NCBI GenBank assembly: GCA_028283345.1 | Contig: JAPOGE010000010.1 | Coordinates: 1 to 39,707 of the forward strand | Source: Candidatus Poseidoniales archaeon | Lineage (GTDB): Archaea; Thermoplasmatota; Poseidoniia; Poseidoniales; Poseidoniaceae | Length of the DNA stretch: 39,707 bases | Direction: 5' to 3' | Notes under the pieces: model-generated | Seen by the model: the letters and a program-made list of their open reading frames with translations, nothing else | What the model was told of the DNA's origin: nothing | The model's database searches: none | Part shown: positions 31,747 through 39,615 of the stretch, one piece after another | Position numbering within the stretch: the first letter of the stretch is position 1 | How the letters are laid out: each line of letters opens with the position of its first letter | Made by a program: the position numbers and the translations under genes

Positions 31747-32217
31747 TTACTCCAGCGATGAATTTTCATCCGGCAGGAAATTCACCGCTTCCTTGACGGT
31801 ATTGAGGACAACGTGGGTAGAAGAGCGGATAATTCCCTCGATTGAAAGAACATTCTTGGTCAGGTCGTTGAGGTCGTCCGGGTCGCGCACCCTCGCCACC
31901 ACCATCGAATCGAATTCACCGGTCACGTCGTAGACCGAACTCACCCTTGCGTCGGCGGCGATTTCATCCTGTACCGACATGATTGAATTCTTGGAGATTT
32001 GCAGGCCGATGAGCACCGTCATCGACCACCCGATCTTCTTCGGGTCGAGATTGACATGGTAGCCGCGGATCACCCCCAATTCAGTCAGTCGGTTCAAGCG
32101 ATTGGTCACGGTTCCCTGGGCGACACCGATCTTGGTTGCCAACTGCCTTTGCGAGGTTCTGGCATCGGCGAGAAGTTCGGTCAATAATTTCCTGTCTACA
32201 TCATCGAGTTCAACCAT
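31747..32217 (-). CDS. Lrp/AsnC family transcription regulator
   Basis: This 156-residue protein has an N-terminal winged helix-turn-helix (LDDVDRKLLTELLADARTSQRQLATKIGVAQGTVTNRLNRLTELGVIRGY) and a C-terminal RAM/ligand-binding domain (SMTVLIGLQI, VSSVYDVTGEFDSMVVARV, IEGIIRSSTHVVLNTVKE). Lrp-type proteins form octamers or dimers that bind amino acids and control amino acid or energy metabolism; which ligand is involved cannot be read. GGAGA lies eight bases before ATG 32217. Two palindromes upstream (32233-32261) may be its own operator. The SNF2 gene lies 39 bases downstream on the same strand. Confidence 0.95.
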   Translation of the reverse strand: MVELDDVDRKLLTELLADARTSQRQLATKIGVAQGTVTNRLNRLTELGVIRGYHVNLDPKKIGWSMTVLIGLQISKNSIMSVQDEIAADARVSSVYDVTGEFDSMVVARVRDPDDLNDLTKNVLSIEGIIRSSTHVVLNTVKEAVNFLPDENSSLE

Positions 32218-32232
32218 TTTTTCGGTCTCCTG

Positions 32233-32261
32233 GGGAAATTTTCCCGGTGTGGGAATCTCCC
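32233..32261. promoter_or_regulatory. Paired GGGAAA/TTTCCC palindromes upstream of the Lrp gene
   Basis: GGGAAA-T-TTTCCC (32233-32245) is a perfect interrupted palindrome. GGGA-ATC-TCCC (32251-32261) is a shorter relative 17 bases away, centre to centre. Both lie 16-44 bases before ATG 32217 on the minus strand. The placement fits an operator, possibly for autoregulation by the Lrp-type protein. That link is an inference. Confidence 0.4.
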
Positions 32262-32369
32262 GCTTACCTTACGGTTATTGAAAGTTTGCACTTGAAAAAA
32301 CTTCCCTGGTGACAATTTGCCCAACAAGAGAAGGAGATAGTTGGCATTTTCAGATTTCCGCGGCAGGGT

Positions 32370-33626
32370 TCATTCTTCCTCGTCATCTCTGGGGGGCTTG
32401 AGACGTAAATCCATCACCCAGCCATCTCCGGCACCTTCGACGGTGAAAGAGACGTGCACATTGACACCCCGATGCGCCATCTCCTCATCGGCGCGAACAT
32501 CCAGTTGCCAACTGCTCTCACTTCCCGGCGCCAATATCTGCCGCTTCGGTGCCCGACGAATCTTCCATGGTGGGCTGGTGTCGACTTTGAGCAGTTCTGC
32601 CGGAAGACTGCCGACCTTGATATCGATTGCCACCCTGTATCTGATCTGGTTGCCGGCGCTGGGTGCCGGTAGCAACTTTCCAGAGACTTTGGGTAATTCC
32701 ATTTCCCGCCGCCGCTCGGCGTGAATGACCATCGCCATCGCGGTGATGATGACCAGAGTTCCGATTATCCACGGTAGGCTATTTTCAAGGGTCGCCAACT
32801 GCCACCTCGTCGGCACCGTGGCAACCGCGGTAGCGAGGATGGTTTCATTCTCACCAGGCAGTGCCGAGCGTGGAGAATCCGAGCCGATATCGTGGCCTGA
32901 GAGCATGGCGACAACCCCCCATCGCTCGGCGTGCTCAGGCTCGATGATGATATTGGCTGGGTCGAGGTATTTTGCATCGAAAATGAATTCCACCATTCCC
33001 GACTCCCCCGCAGTTCTCGGCAGGCCTGAACGCGGCATCAGTTCTCGCACGACATTTGCCGGTCGATGGGTGGATTCATCGCTGGCATGACTCCATTCAA
33101 CAATCATGAAATACAGCACGGTCTCATCCGAAAGATTGGTCAGTGGGGTCACCATTGCCTGAACCACAAGTTCGTCGTATCCTTCCCGTTCATTGCCATC
33201 ATTAATCTGTAATTCCAAGGTGATTTCGGCGAGTCGCTCGATGGTGGTGTTGGTGACGTAGTCTTCGAGTTGGCTCTCAACATCGGACGTATTCCCGTCT
33301 TCGCGGCCATCAAGGGGCTGCAATTCAGTGCGGAAGGCGGGTAATTCCTCAATCCCCATCCTCTCGGCTCGGACCGAGCCATCATGATTGCCGACCGGGT
33401 CATCGGTGACCATTACCCCGGGGTGCCAGGATAACCACAGCACCCCCGGGTCGTAGCGCAGGTGGGAGAGGTTATCCTCAATCTCGGTGGCATCGCCGTC
33501 ACTATTGTCGACGAACCATTCGATCACGATCGGCCCCTCGTTATCGGGGTTGGAATGACCACTGCTACCGGTACTGAAGATGGTGACCATCAGTACCACC
33601 GCAATCAGTAGTGCCGCCCTCGCCAT
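32370..33626 (-). CDS. Secreted single-span membrane protein, function unknown
   Basis: This 418-residue protein starts with a signal sequence (ARAALLIAVVLMVTIFSTGSSGHS). An extracellular part of about 260 residues follows, rich in Glu, Asp and Asn with beta-like strands (TIERLAEITLELQIND, ETVLYFMIVEWSH, GMVEFIFDAKYL). One membrane helix (LPWIIGTLVIITAMAMVIHAE, about 285-305) leads to a cytoplasmic beta-rich domain (RYRVAIDIKVGSLPAELL to VNVHVSFTVEGAGDGWVMDLRLK). No catalytic motif is seen. ATG 33626 has no ribosome site, and a GCATATTC box lies about 30 bases upstream, which suggests a leaderless transcript. It is followed by the Lrp gene region after about 150 bases without another gene. 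Confidence 0.72.
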   Translation of the reverse strand: MARAALLIAVVLMVTIFSTGSSGHSNPDNEGPIVIEWFVDNSDGDATEIEDNLSHLRYDPGVLWLSWHPGVMVTDDPVGNHDGSVRAERMGIEELPAFRTELQPLDGREDGNTSDVESQLEDYVTNTTIERLAEITLELQINDGNEREGYDELVVQAMVTPLTNLSDETVLYFMIVEWSHASDESTHRPANVVRELMPRSGLPRTAGESGMVEFIFDAKYLDPANIIIEPEHAERWGVVAMLSGHDIGSDSPRSALPGENETILATAVATVPTRWQLATLENSLPWIIGTLVIITAMAMVIHAERRREMELPKVSGKLLPAPSAGNQIRYRVAIDIKVGSLPAELLKVDTSPPWKIRRAPKRQILAPGSESSWQLDVRADEEMAHRGVNVHVSFTVEGAGDGWVMDLRLKPPRDDEEE

Positions 33627-33652
33627 AGCCGGGTCAGGTGGCCGCCGTTTGA

Positions 33653-33662
33653 TGAATATGCG
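33653..33662 (-). promoter_or_regulatory. TATA-like box upstream of the secreted protein gene
   Basis: The minus strand reads CGCATATTCA about 30 bases upstream of ATG 33626, which lacks a ribosome site. The position is slightly farther than usual for a leaderless start, so this is tentative. Confidence 0.3.
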
Positions 33663-33682
33663 TACAGTAGGTTTTGGTCGCT

Positions 33683-35380
33683 TCAGGTGTCCCGAATGTA
33701 TTGCAGTTCGAGAATCAGCCGCTCATTTGCATCGACCATCGGCGTGAGCAATTCCCCTAGCCATGCCGGGACAACTATTTTTCCTCCTCGTCCAGCGGCG
33801 GAAATCATCACGCTACCGGTTTGTTCACCGACCCCAAGATCGACCTGGCGCGGCCCAGGTCCTTCCAGCCATTGACGAAATTGCTCGCCGCTCAGGGTGA
33901 TTGCACTCCTCTCCACCGCTGAGCGTAAAATCGCCATCGCCGCCGACTTTGGCCGCAACCCGCCACTTCTTTCCTCAAGAATCGGTACTCCTGCATGGAT
34001 GACCTGGAGCGGATGCCAACTATTACCCGGCCACATTCTCCCCTTGCCACCGTATCGCTGCGGGTCGTGTAACCAATCCTTCATAGATGGTGTTCCGGCG
34101 TAGATTCTCTTGCCTCTCACCCACCAGGAGAAGTCTTCTTCCTTCAGCGGCCAGCGCGCTAATATCGAGGCTTTGAAATCAGCATCGAGAGGGACCGGTG
34201 TGTGCTCATTGGCTGGGGGGGTGGCTCGGGTGGTCAATTGCATCGTCCGGTCATAGCGTAATGCATCGGCGAATTCTCCCACTCCAGTGTGAATGAATGA
34301 GGCGACGAAGAAGCCACCGGTATCTCCACTCCCCCCTATCGGTAGGCGGCGACACTTGCGCAATTCCACTCTCAGGTCATCCTCATGACCTTCCAGCGAA
34401 AAACCGTATTGGCCGGGCTTATCCAGTTCTGCCATCCCCAGTCCAACCCAATCCGGGCATGACCATTCACTGAACCCACGCGCCAGGTCGAGGCCGGGGA
34501 ATTGACCTTCATCGATATCGTTCAGTGTCAACCAAGGACACCTGACCAGTAGTTCAGCCACGACCGCCTCATTCTCGGTCACATCGATGGAACAGGTGCT
34601 GTAGATCATCCTGCCGCCGGGGCGTAACAGGCGGGCGCCACGCTCGGCGATATCGATTTGCAGACGCTGCAGGCCTGATGCACTGCTTGGCTTCCAACGC
34701 TTCCACAAGCCGCTGTTCTTGCGCGTTGTCGCCGAGCCGGTACACGGTACATCGGCGATCACCACATCGAACCCGGGTTCACTGACTCGGGGAAAATGGC
34801 GCCCATCGTGACGGCAGATGACGAGGTTGGCCAAGCCGATTCGATTGGTATTGCTAGACAGCATATTCGCCCGGCGGTGATTCGGTTCATTTGCCACCAC
34901 CAATCCCTGCCCGCGCATTGCCACCATCGCTTGAGTCGTCTTCGAGCCGGGGGCGGCGCAGAGGTCGAGCAGGGTTTCTCCCGCTTGTGGGTCGGCGATT
35001 AGAATCGGTAACATGCTGGCGGCTTCTTGGCGGGTCACTCGACCGGTCTCGTGTACGGCCTGCATCAGTGCCTTGGTCGCCTCACTATCGGGTTTGCCGC
35101 GCCGCCAAGGAAATTGCATCGCACCACCATCGCCGGAGTACCATTCGATTCGCGCCCCTCCTCTATCGGTCAGAGTTTCTTCAGTCCATTCCGCATCGTA
35201 GCGCAATGGGTTCAGCCGCAGGGTCTCGGGAAGTGGAGTGGTGGCAATATCGAGCCAGTTTTCGAAGTCATTTCCAATTCTTTCGCAAACCGCCCGACCG
35301 AGTTCGCCCAGTGGTGATATGGCCGCGGCGGCGCGTAACTCTTCCCAACTTCGCCTTGCTGCCATGGCCGCGCCACTCAT
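33683..35380 (-). CDS. RsmB/NSUN-type RNA m5C methyltransferase
   Basis: This 565-residue protein has the Nop2/Sun-family methyltransferase core. LDLCAAPGSKTTQ (about 138-150) binds S-adenosylmethionine. DVPCTGSATTRKN holds Cys213 in motif IV, and YSTCSIDVTENEAVV holds Cys263 in motif VI; these are the two cysteines for release and catalysis of cytosine C5 methylation. An N-terminal domain of about 130 residues precedes the core. A C-terminal part of about 220 residues resembles the PUA-like region of RsmF/NSUN6-type enzymes (WWVRGKRIYAG and GWP-like strands). The substrate may be rRNA or tRNA; the sequence does not decide. ATG 35380 and ATG 35365 are both usable. It is divergent from the following membrane protein gene. 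Confidence 0.93.
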   Translation of the reverse strand: MSGAAMAARRSWEELRAAAAISPLGELGRAVCERIGNDFENWLDIATTPLPETLRLNPLRYDAEWTEETLTDRGGARIEWYSGDGGAMQFPWRRGKPDSEATKALMQAVHETGRVTRQEAASMLPILIADPQAGETLLDLCAAPGSKTTQAMVAMRGQGLVVANEPNHRRANMLSSNTNRIGLANLVICRHDGRHFPRVSEPGFDVVIADVPCTGSATTRKNSGLWKRWKPSSASGLQRLQIDIAERGARLLRPGGRMIYSTCSIDVTENEAVVAELLVRCPWLTLNDIDEGQFPGLDLARGFSEWSCPDWVGLGMAELDKPGQYGFSLEGHEDDLRVELRKCRRLPIGGSGDTGGFFVASFIHTGVGEFADALRYDRTMQLTTRATPPANEHTPVPLDADFKASILARWPLKEEDFSWWVRGKRIYAGTPSMKDWLHDPQRYGGKGRMWPGNSWHPLQVIHAGVPILEERSGGLRPKSAAMAILRSAVERSAITLSGEQFRQWLEGPGPRQVDLGVGEQTGSVMISAAGRGGKIVVPAWLGELLTPMVDANERLILELQYIRDT

Positions 35381-35445
35381 TCCTAAGCAATGAAGCGAGT
35401 GCCCAACGGGCGCTTCTTCATTGACTACTTACCACTCGATTGGCC

Positions 35446-36861
35446 ATGGCGGGTGGCGGCGCGACATCGTCTGAACTATTGTTCACCGCCTCGCTATTCG
35501 CGGGAATGTTGCTCATCATTTCACCCATGATTCACAAGAAATTACTCGCCAAGGAAACGGCCGATTGGCACAAACCAACCTTGGCTATTATCGATTGGGC
35601 ACCGTTCATTCTCGCTTTTGCCGCATGGACAATCGACTTTTTCGCCTTCATCACCTTGGACTTCAGCCATGGCCGTGTAGCCGATGGTCTGGCCGCTGAT
35701 GCCGGCATCTTGACTCGTTTCAACGGCGCCTTGACCGGCTGGCTTTCGCTGGCGGTCGCATTCATCCTCGGCTTCGGCTTCTACCTCGGCTTTGTCCTTA
35801 CCTCACTGCATAAACTGAGCACTTTCGACCTCAGCGAGATGGAGCATGAGGACTACCATCGCCTCGCTAATAATCTTCGTCGGTGGGGGGGGTGGTTGTG
35901 GCTGCTGATGCTCTATGGGTTGCTACCGAACGACCCTTTCCCACTCGCTGATGGAGTGTCCTCGGGGGGGGTTGAACTGGGCAGCCTGGGCTCGACCTTG
36001 GCGATGTGGTTGGCGATGGTGATGTTCGGCCTGATGACCGGGGTAGGGGTACTGCAACTCGCTCTTTTCATGGAGCGGGCCGACCGCTTCCATGACTCGG
36101 ATTATTTTCCCAACATCATCGGCTGGCTCTTGACAGTACCTCTGGCCTCACTGCTTTTGATACTCTTCCTCCAGGGTACCTCGGCCGAAATCGACCCATT
36201 GAGCATGCTACTGCTCGATCCGGTATTCGGCATGCGGATTTCATTTCTATTCGCATTGAGCCTGATTTTCCTTTACGGGGCGACCGGATTGCGGGCGCAC
36301 ATCATTTCCGAGCAGAGATTACGGGTCGGGACACAGCGCTGGAAGGGCCTGGCCGCTAGCATCGGACATCACGTCCTCATCGTCTGGGTCTCGACGATCT
36401 TCCTGGTCCGTCAACTACCCAATGTGGGAAACCTGACCGGTGCGGTCTGGCTCGGCACCCTTCTGGTGATTCCGGGCTTCATCGCCGCACTGCTGGGGAT
36501 GCTGCTGCCGCTCGCTGGGCTGGATGACCGCCCCCGACCGGAACTCTGGGGCTTCCGCATTCTACAGGGACTGGCTCTGCCATTCATCGTCGTGTGGATG
36601 CCGTTGGCGGTGCTGACCGCACCCGGTATTCTCATCGGCGTCTCGACCGCGGCACTGATTGCACCGTTGAATGAGGATAATCCACGGGTGCGTCCCAAGT
36701 TTCGCAGAGATGCAATGCGGACGGTGTTCGCCATCGATATCGTTCTACTGCTGTTGGTGATCTCACCTCCAGCGACGATTGGACTGGTATTGGCATTCAC
36801 ATTTGCCGCCATCGCCTCGACCCTGCCGCTGAAAATGGTCAAGCGGGTCAGACCGACGTGA
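35446..36861 (+). CDS. Polytopic membrane protein, function unknown
   Basis: This 471-residue protein has about ten to twelve hydrophobic helices (for example ELLFTASLFAGMLLIISPMI, APFILAFAAWTIDFFAFITL, LSLAVAFILGFGFYLGFVL, GWLWLLMLYGLLP, LAMWLAMVMFGLMTGVGVLQLAL, IIGWLLTVPLASLLLILFLQ). It resembles no transporter family that I recognise. Few charged residues occur inside helices. A short acidic/His loop (DLSEMEHEDYHRLANNLRRWGG) lies on one side. ATG 35446 is chosen; a TTG two codons upstream is also in frame. It is divergent from the m5C methyltransferase across about 65 bases. The 150 bases after its stop show no gene or clear structure. Confidence 0.75.
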   Translation: MAGGGATSSELLFTASLFAGMLLIISPMIHKKLLAKETADWHKPTLAIIDWAPFILAFAAWTIDFFAFITLDFSHGRVADGLAADAGILTRFNGALTGWLSLAVAFILGFGFYLGFVLTSLHKLSTFDLSEMEHEDYHRLANNLRRWGGWLWLLMLYGLLPNDPFPLADGVSSGGVELGSLGSTLAMWLAMVMFGLMTGVGVLQLALFMERADRFHDSDYFPNIIGWLLTVPLASLLLILFLQGTSAEIDPLSMLLLDPVFGMRISFLFALSLIFLYGATGLRAHIISEQRLRVGTQRWKGLAASIGHHVLIVWVSTIFLVRQLPNVGNLTGAVWLGTLLVIPGFIAALLGMLLPLAGLDDRPRPELWGFRILQGLALPFIVVWMPLAVLTAPGILIGVSTAALIAPLNEDNPRVRPKFRRDAMRTVFAIDIVLLLLVISPPATIGLVLAFTFAAIASTLPLKMVKRVRPT

Positions 36862-37010
36862 AATCACCCTGATATGGGTTACGAGAATGCCGGGTGGGAT
36901 TGAGCAAGGTATCGAATAAACCACAATAGTCACTCAATTGTTCCCCGAACAGTTATCAATGCCGTGAGCAGGCTCGGCCCCGCAGGACTTGTCCTGTGGA
37001 TGGGAAAAAC

Positions 37011-37385
37011 ATGGGGCGTGCCTTCAGAGAAGGAGTGGCACCCGGGCGCCGGGTAGTCACCGATGAGAGAGACCAACGATTTGAATTGGCGATTGCAGGA
37101 GGGCGTTTATCGCACCTTTGGAATCGAGCGATTCGGAGTAATCGGACGAAGCAGGAAAAAATCGAAGTTCCGGCGATGCTGACCATCGAGGATGACCAGT
37201 GGGTGTGGCAGCAGGTCTCACCCGAGGTCTTGGTCGGTCTGACCCATCGCTTGGTCGTCGCAGATGCCAAACGTGGGCGGACACTCGGTTGTACCGCCGA
37301 TTTCAAGACCGCCCACGCATATGCTAACCACATGGCACAAACCAAAGGTCAAGTTGTTCTCATCGAACGGATAGACAAGCATTGA
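37011..37385 (+). CDS. Small protein of unknown function
   Basis: This 124-residue open frame has ordinary composition and a plausible alpha/beta pattern (FELAIAGGRLSHLWNRAI, KIEVPAMLTIEDDQWVW, VGLTHRLVVADAKRG, TADFKTAHAYANHMAQTKGQVVLIERI). The last part looks like a strand-helix-strand ending. No motif is recognised. ATG 37011 is used; GTG 36996 is in frame upstream. The next gene starts 47 bases downstream and has its own TATA box. The opposite strand is also open over much of this stretch, so strand choice rests on the protein-like composition and the orientation of neighbours. Confidence 0.55.
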   Translation: MGRAFREGVAPGRRVVTDERDQRFELAIAGGRLSHLWNRAIRSNRTKQEKIEVPAMLTIEDDQWVWQQVSPEVLVGLTHRLVVADAKRGRTLGCTADFKTAHAYANHMAQTKGQVVLIERIDKH

Positions 37386-37403
37386 AACAAGTTTGGATGA
37401 TAT

Positions 37404-37410
37404 GATATAT
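37404..37410 (+). promoter_or_regulatory. TATA box of the two-span membrane protein gene
   Basis: GATATAT lies 22-28 bases upstream of ATG 37432, which has no ribosome site. The spacing fits a leaderless transcript. Confidence 0.5.
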
Positions 37411-37431
37411 CCATCATTGTGTCCATAGGGT

Positions 37432-38217
37432 ATGCGTACCTCGGTAAAGGTCCTCCTCGGCATAGGTGGTGTCCTCCTGATTGGAGGAATCGCTCTGCTG
37501 GGCGTAGGCCGTAGTAGACTGGGAGGATTAGAAGACCCATTCATCCTGAAGGAAGTCACCAACGGCACGATTATTCTCCATGACGAAGATGGCGAAGGAG
37601 AACTTGGAGTTTCGTTCTGGGTGGAGGGGGAATACCTCGATGAAGATGACGATGGTCTCTGGGATTATTGTAATTCCACAAACATTTCAATCATCAGTCA
37701 TCCCGAAATTGCTGATTGGGGTGAAGGGTATGATGGTGAATTCTACTACGAAGCCGGGAAATATGAAGAATATGGTGCTAGTAATTGCAATAGTGACAAG
37801 AGGAATAGGAACTTAGACCTAAAACGGGATCATGGTCTCATCAAAGTGGGAAGAGCCTGTCTAGCTTGTTACGCAGGTGAAATTGAATTCGAATCGAATA
37901 CAACCGTGTGGGTGACTTATGATGACGAGGTACTTGGTGATTTATTATCAGGCATCGGGGGCCTTGGAGCCGGGATCTGTTCATTATGCTGTGGTTTGAT
38001 AATGCTGATTATTGGTATAATAATGCAATTCTCCGGCACCGATGACACTGGTGCCGGTGTGGGGATGGTTATGACACCCGATGGACAGATGGTGGTGACA
38101 ACCAATGCACCACAACCCCAGATGATGACAGCCGCACCAGCGCCGACGATTCAACCGATGGTGCAGTCAGAGCAATCTGTAGAAACAAACACCGAGGGTT
38201 GGTTCGAACCCAAATAA
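37432..38217 (+). CDS. Two-span membrane protein with extracellular Cys pairs
   Basis: This 261-residue protein has a first membrane helix at residues 5-27 (VKVLLGIGGVLLIGGIALLGVG). An extracytoplasmic domain of about 145 residues follows, with cysteines in YCNST, SNCNSD and ACLACYAG, which could form disulfides. A second helix (GIGGLGAGICSLCCGLIMLIIGIIMQF, about 177-200) leads to a Pro/Gln/Met-rich cytoplasmic tail with MTPDGQMVV and PQPQMMTAAPAP. Such Pro/Gln tails recur on Marine Group II membrane proteins. The function is unknown. The gene ends just before hairpin copy 4, convergent with the Sec61-beta gene. Confidence 0.72.
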   Translation: MRTSVKVLLGIGGVLLIGGIALLGVGRSRLGGLEDPFILKEVTNGTIILHDEDGEGELGVSFWVEGEYLDEDDDGLWDYCNSTNISIISHPEIADWGEGYDGEFYYEAGKYEEYGASNCNSDKRNRNLDLKRDHGLIKVGRACLACYAGEIEFESNTTVWVTYDDEVLGDLLSGIGGLGAGICSLCCGLIMLIIGIIMQFSGTDDTGAGVGMVMTPDGQMVVTTNAPQPQMMTAAPAPTIQPMVQSEQSVETNTEGWFEPK

Positions 38218-38228
38218 ACCAATAGTCT

Positions 38229-38266
38229 CGAAAGCCGAACTTCTTGGCGATTCTTAGTGGCTTTCG
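38229..38266. terminator. CGAAAGCC-type hairpin repeat, copy 4
   Basis: CGAAAGCC (38229-38236) pairs exactly with GGCTTTCG (38259-38266) around GAACTTCTTGGCGATTCTTAGT. The right arm runs straight into CTA, the TAG stop of the convergent Sec61-beta gene (38267-38269). GATTCTTAGTGG matches GAATCCTAGTGA of copy 3. Confidence 0.62.
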
Positions 38267-38461
38267 CTAGAACAGGTCGCCGAGCCACTGGATGACCCCG
38301 TTATTAGCGAGGTAGATGGTAACTGAAAGGACGATACAAACGAAGTAGATCATTCCCTTGGAAATGTGCCATGCATCTTCGGACTCCTCGTCGAAGTAGC
38401 GGATCAATCCAGCAGCCTGCTGAATTCCGCTGCTTTCCTTCTTTCCCTTCTTCACAGCCAT
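38267..38461 (-). CDS. Sec61-beta subunit of the protein translocase
   Basis: This 64-residue protein has the Sec61-beta pattern. A short basic N-terminus (MAVKKGKKESSG) is followed by the conserved IQQAAGLIRYFDEE segment and a single C-terminal membrane helix (MIYFVCIVLSVTIYLANNGVIQWL). It is a tail-anchored partner of SecY and SecE in the cytoplasmic membrane and marks the organism as archaeal. ATG 38461 fits the family start; the in-frame ATG at 38497 would add 12 residues with no basic character. The gene lies 64 bases downstream of the acidic protein gene on the same strand. Confidence 0.88.
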   Translation of the reverse strand: MAVKKGKKESSGIQQAAGLIRYFDEESEDAWHISKGMIYFVCIVLSVTIYLANNGVIQWLGDLF

Positions 38462-38525
38462 GTGAACCGACCCGGCGACCGCCCCCCCATTTATCAAACC
38501 GCCGCGTCATCAAAACCGCCGATAA

Positions 38526-39533
38526 TCACTCTTCCTCGTCACCTTGTGCCAAGTCGACGAGGGGGATTTCATCCTCGTCGTCAGGCCCCTTGCCGAGCAG
38601 CCAATCGGCCTCGACCTCATCCTCACCGTCGGTCAGGTCGATTATTTCGTCATCATCTTCACCGCCGCCGTGGTGTTTTTCCCGCCCGCCATGGGAGGTT
38701 GGGATGACAACTTCATCGATGAACAGATCTTCAGCCAGAATAGCCTGCTCAAGCGAAGGCGCGAGGTCGGGCTCGGTGAAGACCCTCTCATCCCAAGATG
38801 TTGCTGGGTCAGCACCTATCAATGCCAATTCGACCCGGTCGAGCGCCCTCTCGACCGCGAGTGAGTTGCGGTCGAGTAGGGCTCGCTGTGCGATTACAAT
38901 ATCCTCGTCAGCTTCTTTCAATCCGACCTCGGCGGCGACGAAATCAAACTCGGAATGCTCACCTCGGTCGAGGTGGCTCAGTCTCTTCCGGGACTCTGCC
39001 AGATGATTTTGAGATTGCTCAATCGATTCATTCAAGGCATCACCGGCGGCGACGGTATGTGCCTCCCATGCGGCTTTATGCTGCTGCCATGAAACTCCGG
39101 TCGACTTGGCAAATCTCCCCTTCCACACGCTCTCCCACGGAGGTCGACCAAGGGCGGCGACGAGGTCATAGATGAGACGTTGTCTTCTCTCGGGGGGCCC
39201 AACCAGAATAATTTGATTGAGGAAACACTTGGTGAACAACCCCCACCCCCAATATGGCTTGCTGTGGATTTCGGCGTGCAATTCCGAATCCCTCACCTCC
39301 AGGATCCATTGTTGCTCATCGAATTTCGGCGGCACGATGAGGGTCGGAGACTGGTGGGCACCAAAAACCCCGATCAGCGCCTCGGCGACATTTCCTATCA
39401 TCACCTTACGTATACATGCGGGGTGGCGAGCGGCGCGCAGAACATCACCGTCAGGGTCGTGACCGTGGTCGGGCTTGGCCTTCCTCACCTGTGCCCAGAG
39501 GAGACTGTGTTCCGGGTGAAAACCCCCTTCCAT
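38526..39533 (-). CDS. Acidic, helical protein of unknown function
   Basis: This 335-residue protein has an N-terminal half with mixed strands and helices (IGNVAEALIGVFGAHQ, LIVPPKFDEQQWILEVRD, WGLFTKCFLNQIILVGPPERRQ). A long helical region follows (about 155-230), probably coiled coil (ESIEQSQNHLAESRKRLSHLDRG and FDFVAAEVGLKEADEDIVIAQRALLD). The C-terminal tail is very acidic, with a His/Gly patch (GGREKHHGGGEDDDEIIDL). No known family is recognised. ATG 39533 is chosen because the CCTATTcAATAGG box is 27 bases upstream; ATG 39539 and an internal ATG at 39401 are alternatives. It is probably in one unit with the Sec61-beta gene. Confidence 0.68.
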   Translation of the reverse strand: MEGGFHPEHSLLWAQVRKAKPDHGHDPDGDVLRAARHPACIRKVMIGNVAEALIGVFGAHQSPTLIVPPKFDEQQWILEVRDSELHAEIHSKPYWGWGLFTKCFLNQIILVGPPERRQRLIYDLVAALGRPPWESVWKGRFAKSTGVSWQQHKAAWEAHTVAAGDALNESIEQSQNHLAESRKRLSHLDRGEHSEFDFVAAEVGLKEADEDIVIAQRALLDRNSLAVERALDRVELALIGADPATSWDERVFTEPDLAPSLEQAILAEDLFIDEVVIPTSHGGREKHHGGGEDDDEIIDLTDGEDEVEADWLLGKGPDDEDEIPLVDLAQGDEEE

Positions 39534-39553
39534 GCCCATTCCAGCATGATTTT

Positions 39554-39566
39554 CCTATTCAATAGG
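39554..39566. promoter_or_regulatory. Palindromic TATA-like box shared by divergent genes
   Basis: CCTATT-C-AATAGG is a perfect interrupted palindrome midway between the acidic protein gene (minus, start 39533) and the Lys/Ala-rich gene (plus, start 39616). Read on either strand it is AT-rich and TATA-like. Its centre is 27 bases from ATG 39533. It could serve both promoters. Confidence 0.4.
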
Positions 39567-39592
39567 GAGGTCACCTTGATAGGTGAGACCTC
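39567..39592 (+). promoter_or_regulatory. Leader hairpin before the Lys/Ala-rich gene
   Basis: GAGGTCACCT (39567-39576) pairs with AGGTGAGACCTC (39581-39592) around TGAT, a 10-bp stem with a 2-base bulge, ending 23 bases before ATG 39616. If the transcript starts near 39587 only part of it would be in RNA, so it may act as DNA (an operator) instead of as a leader structure. Confidence 0.35.
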
Positions 39593-39615
39593 TCTCAGGT
39601 AAACGGGGACACGGT

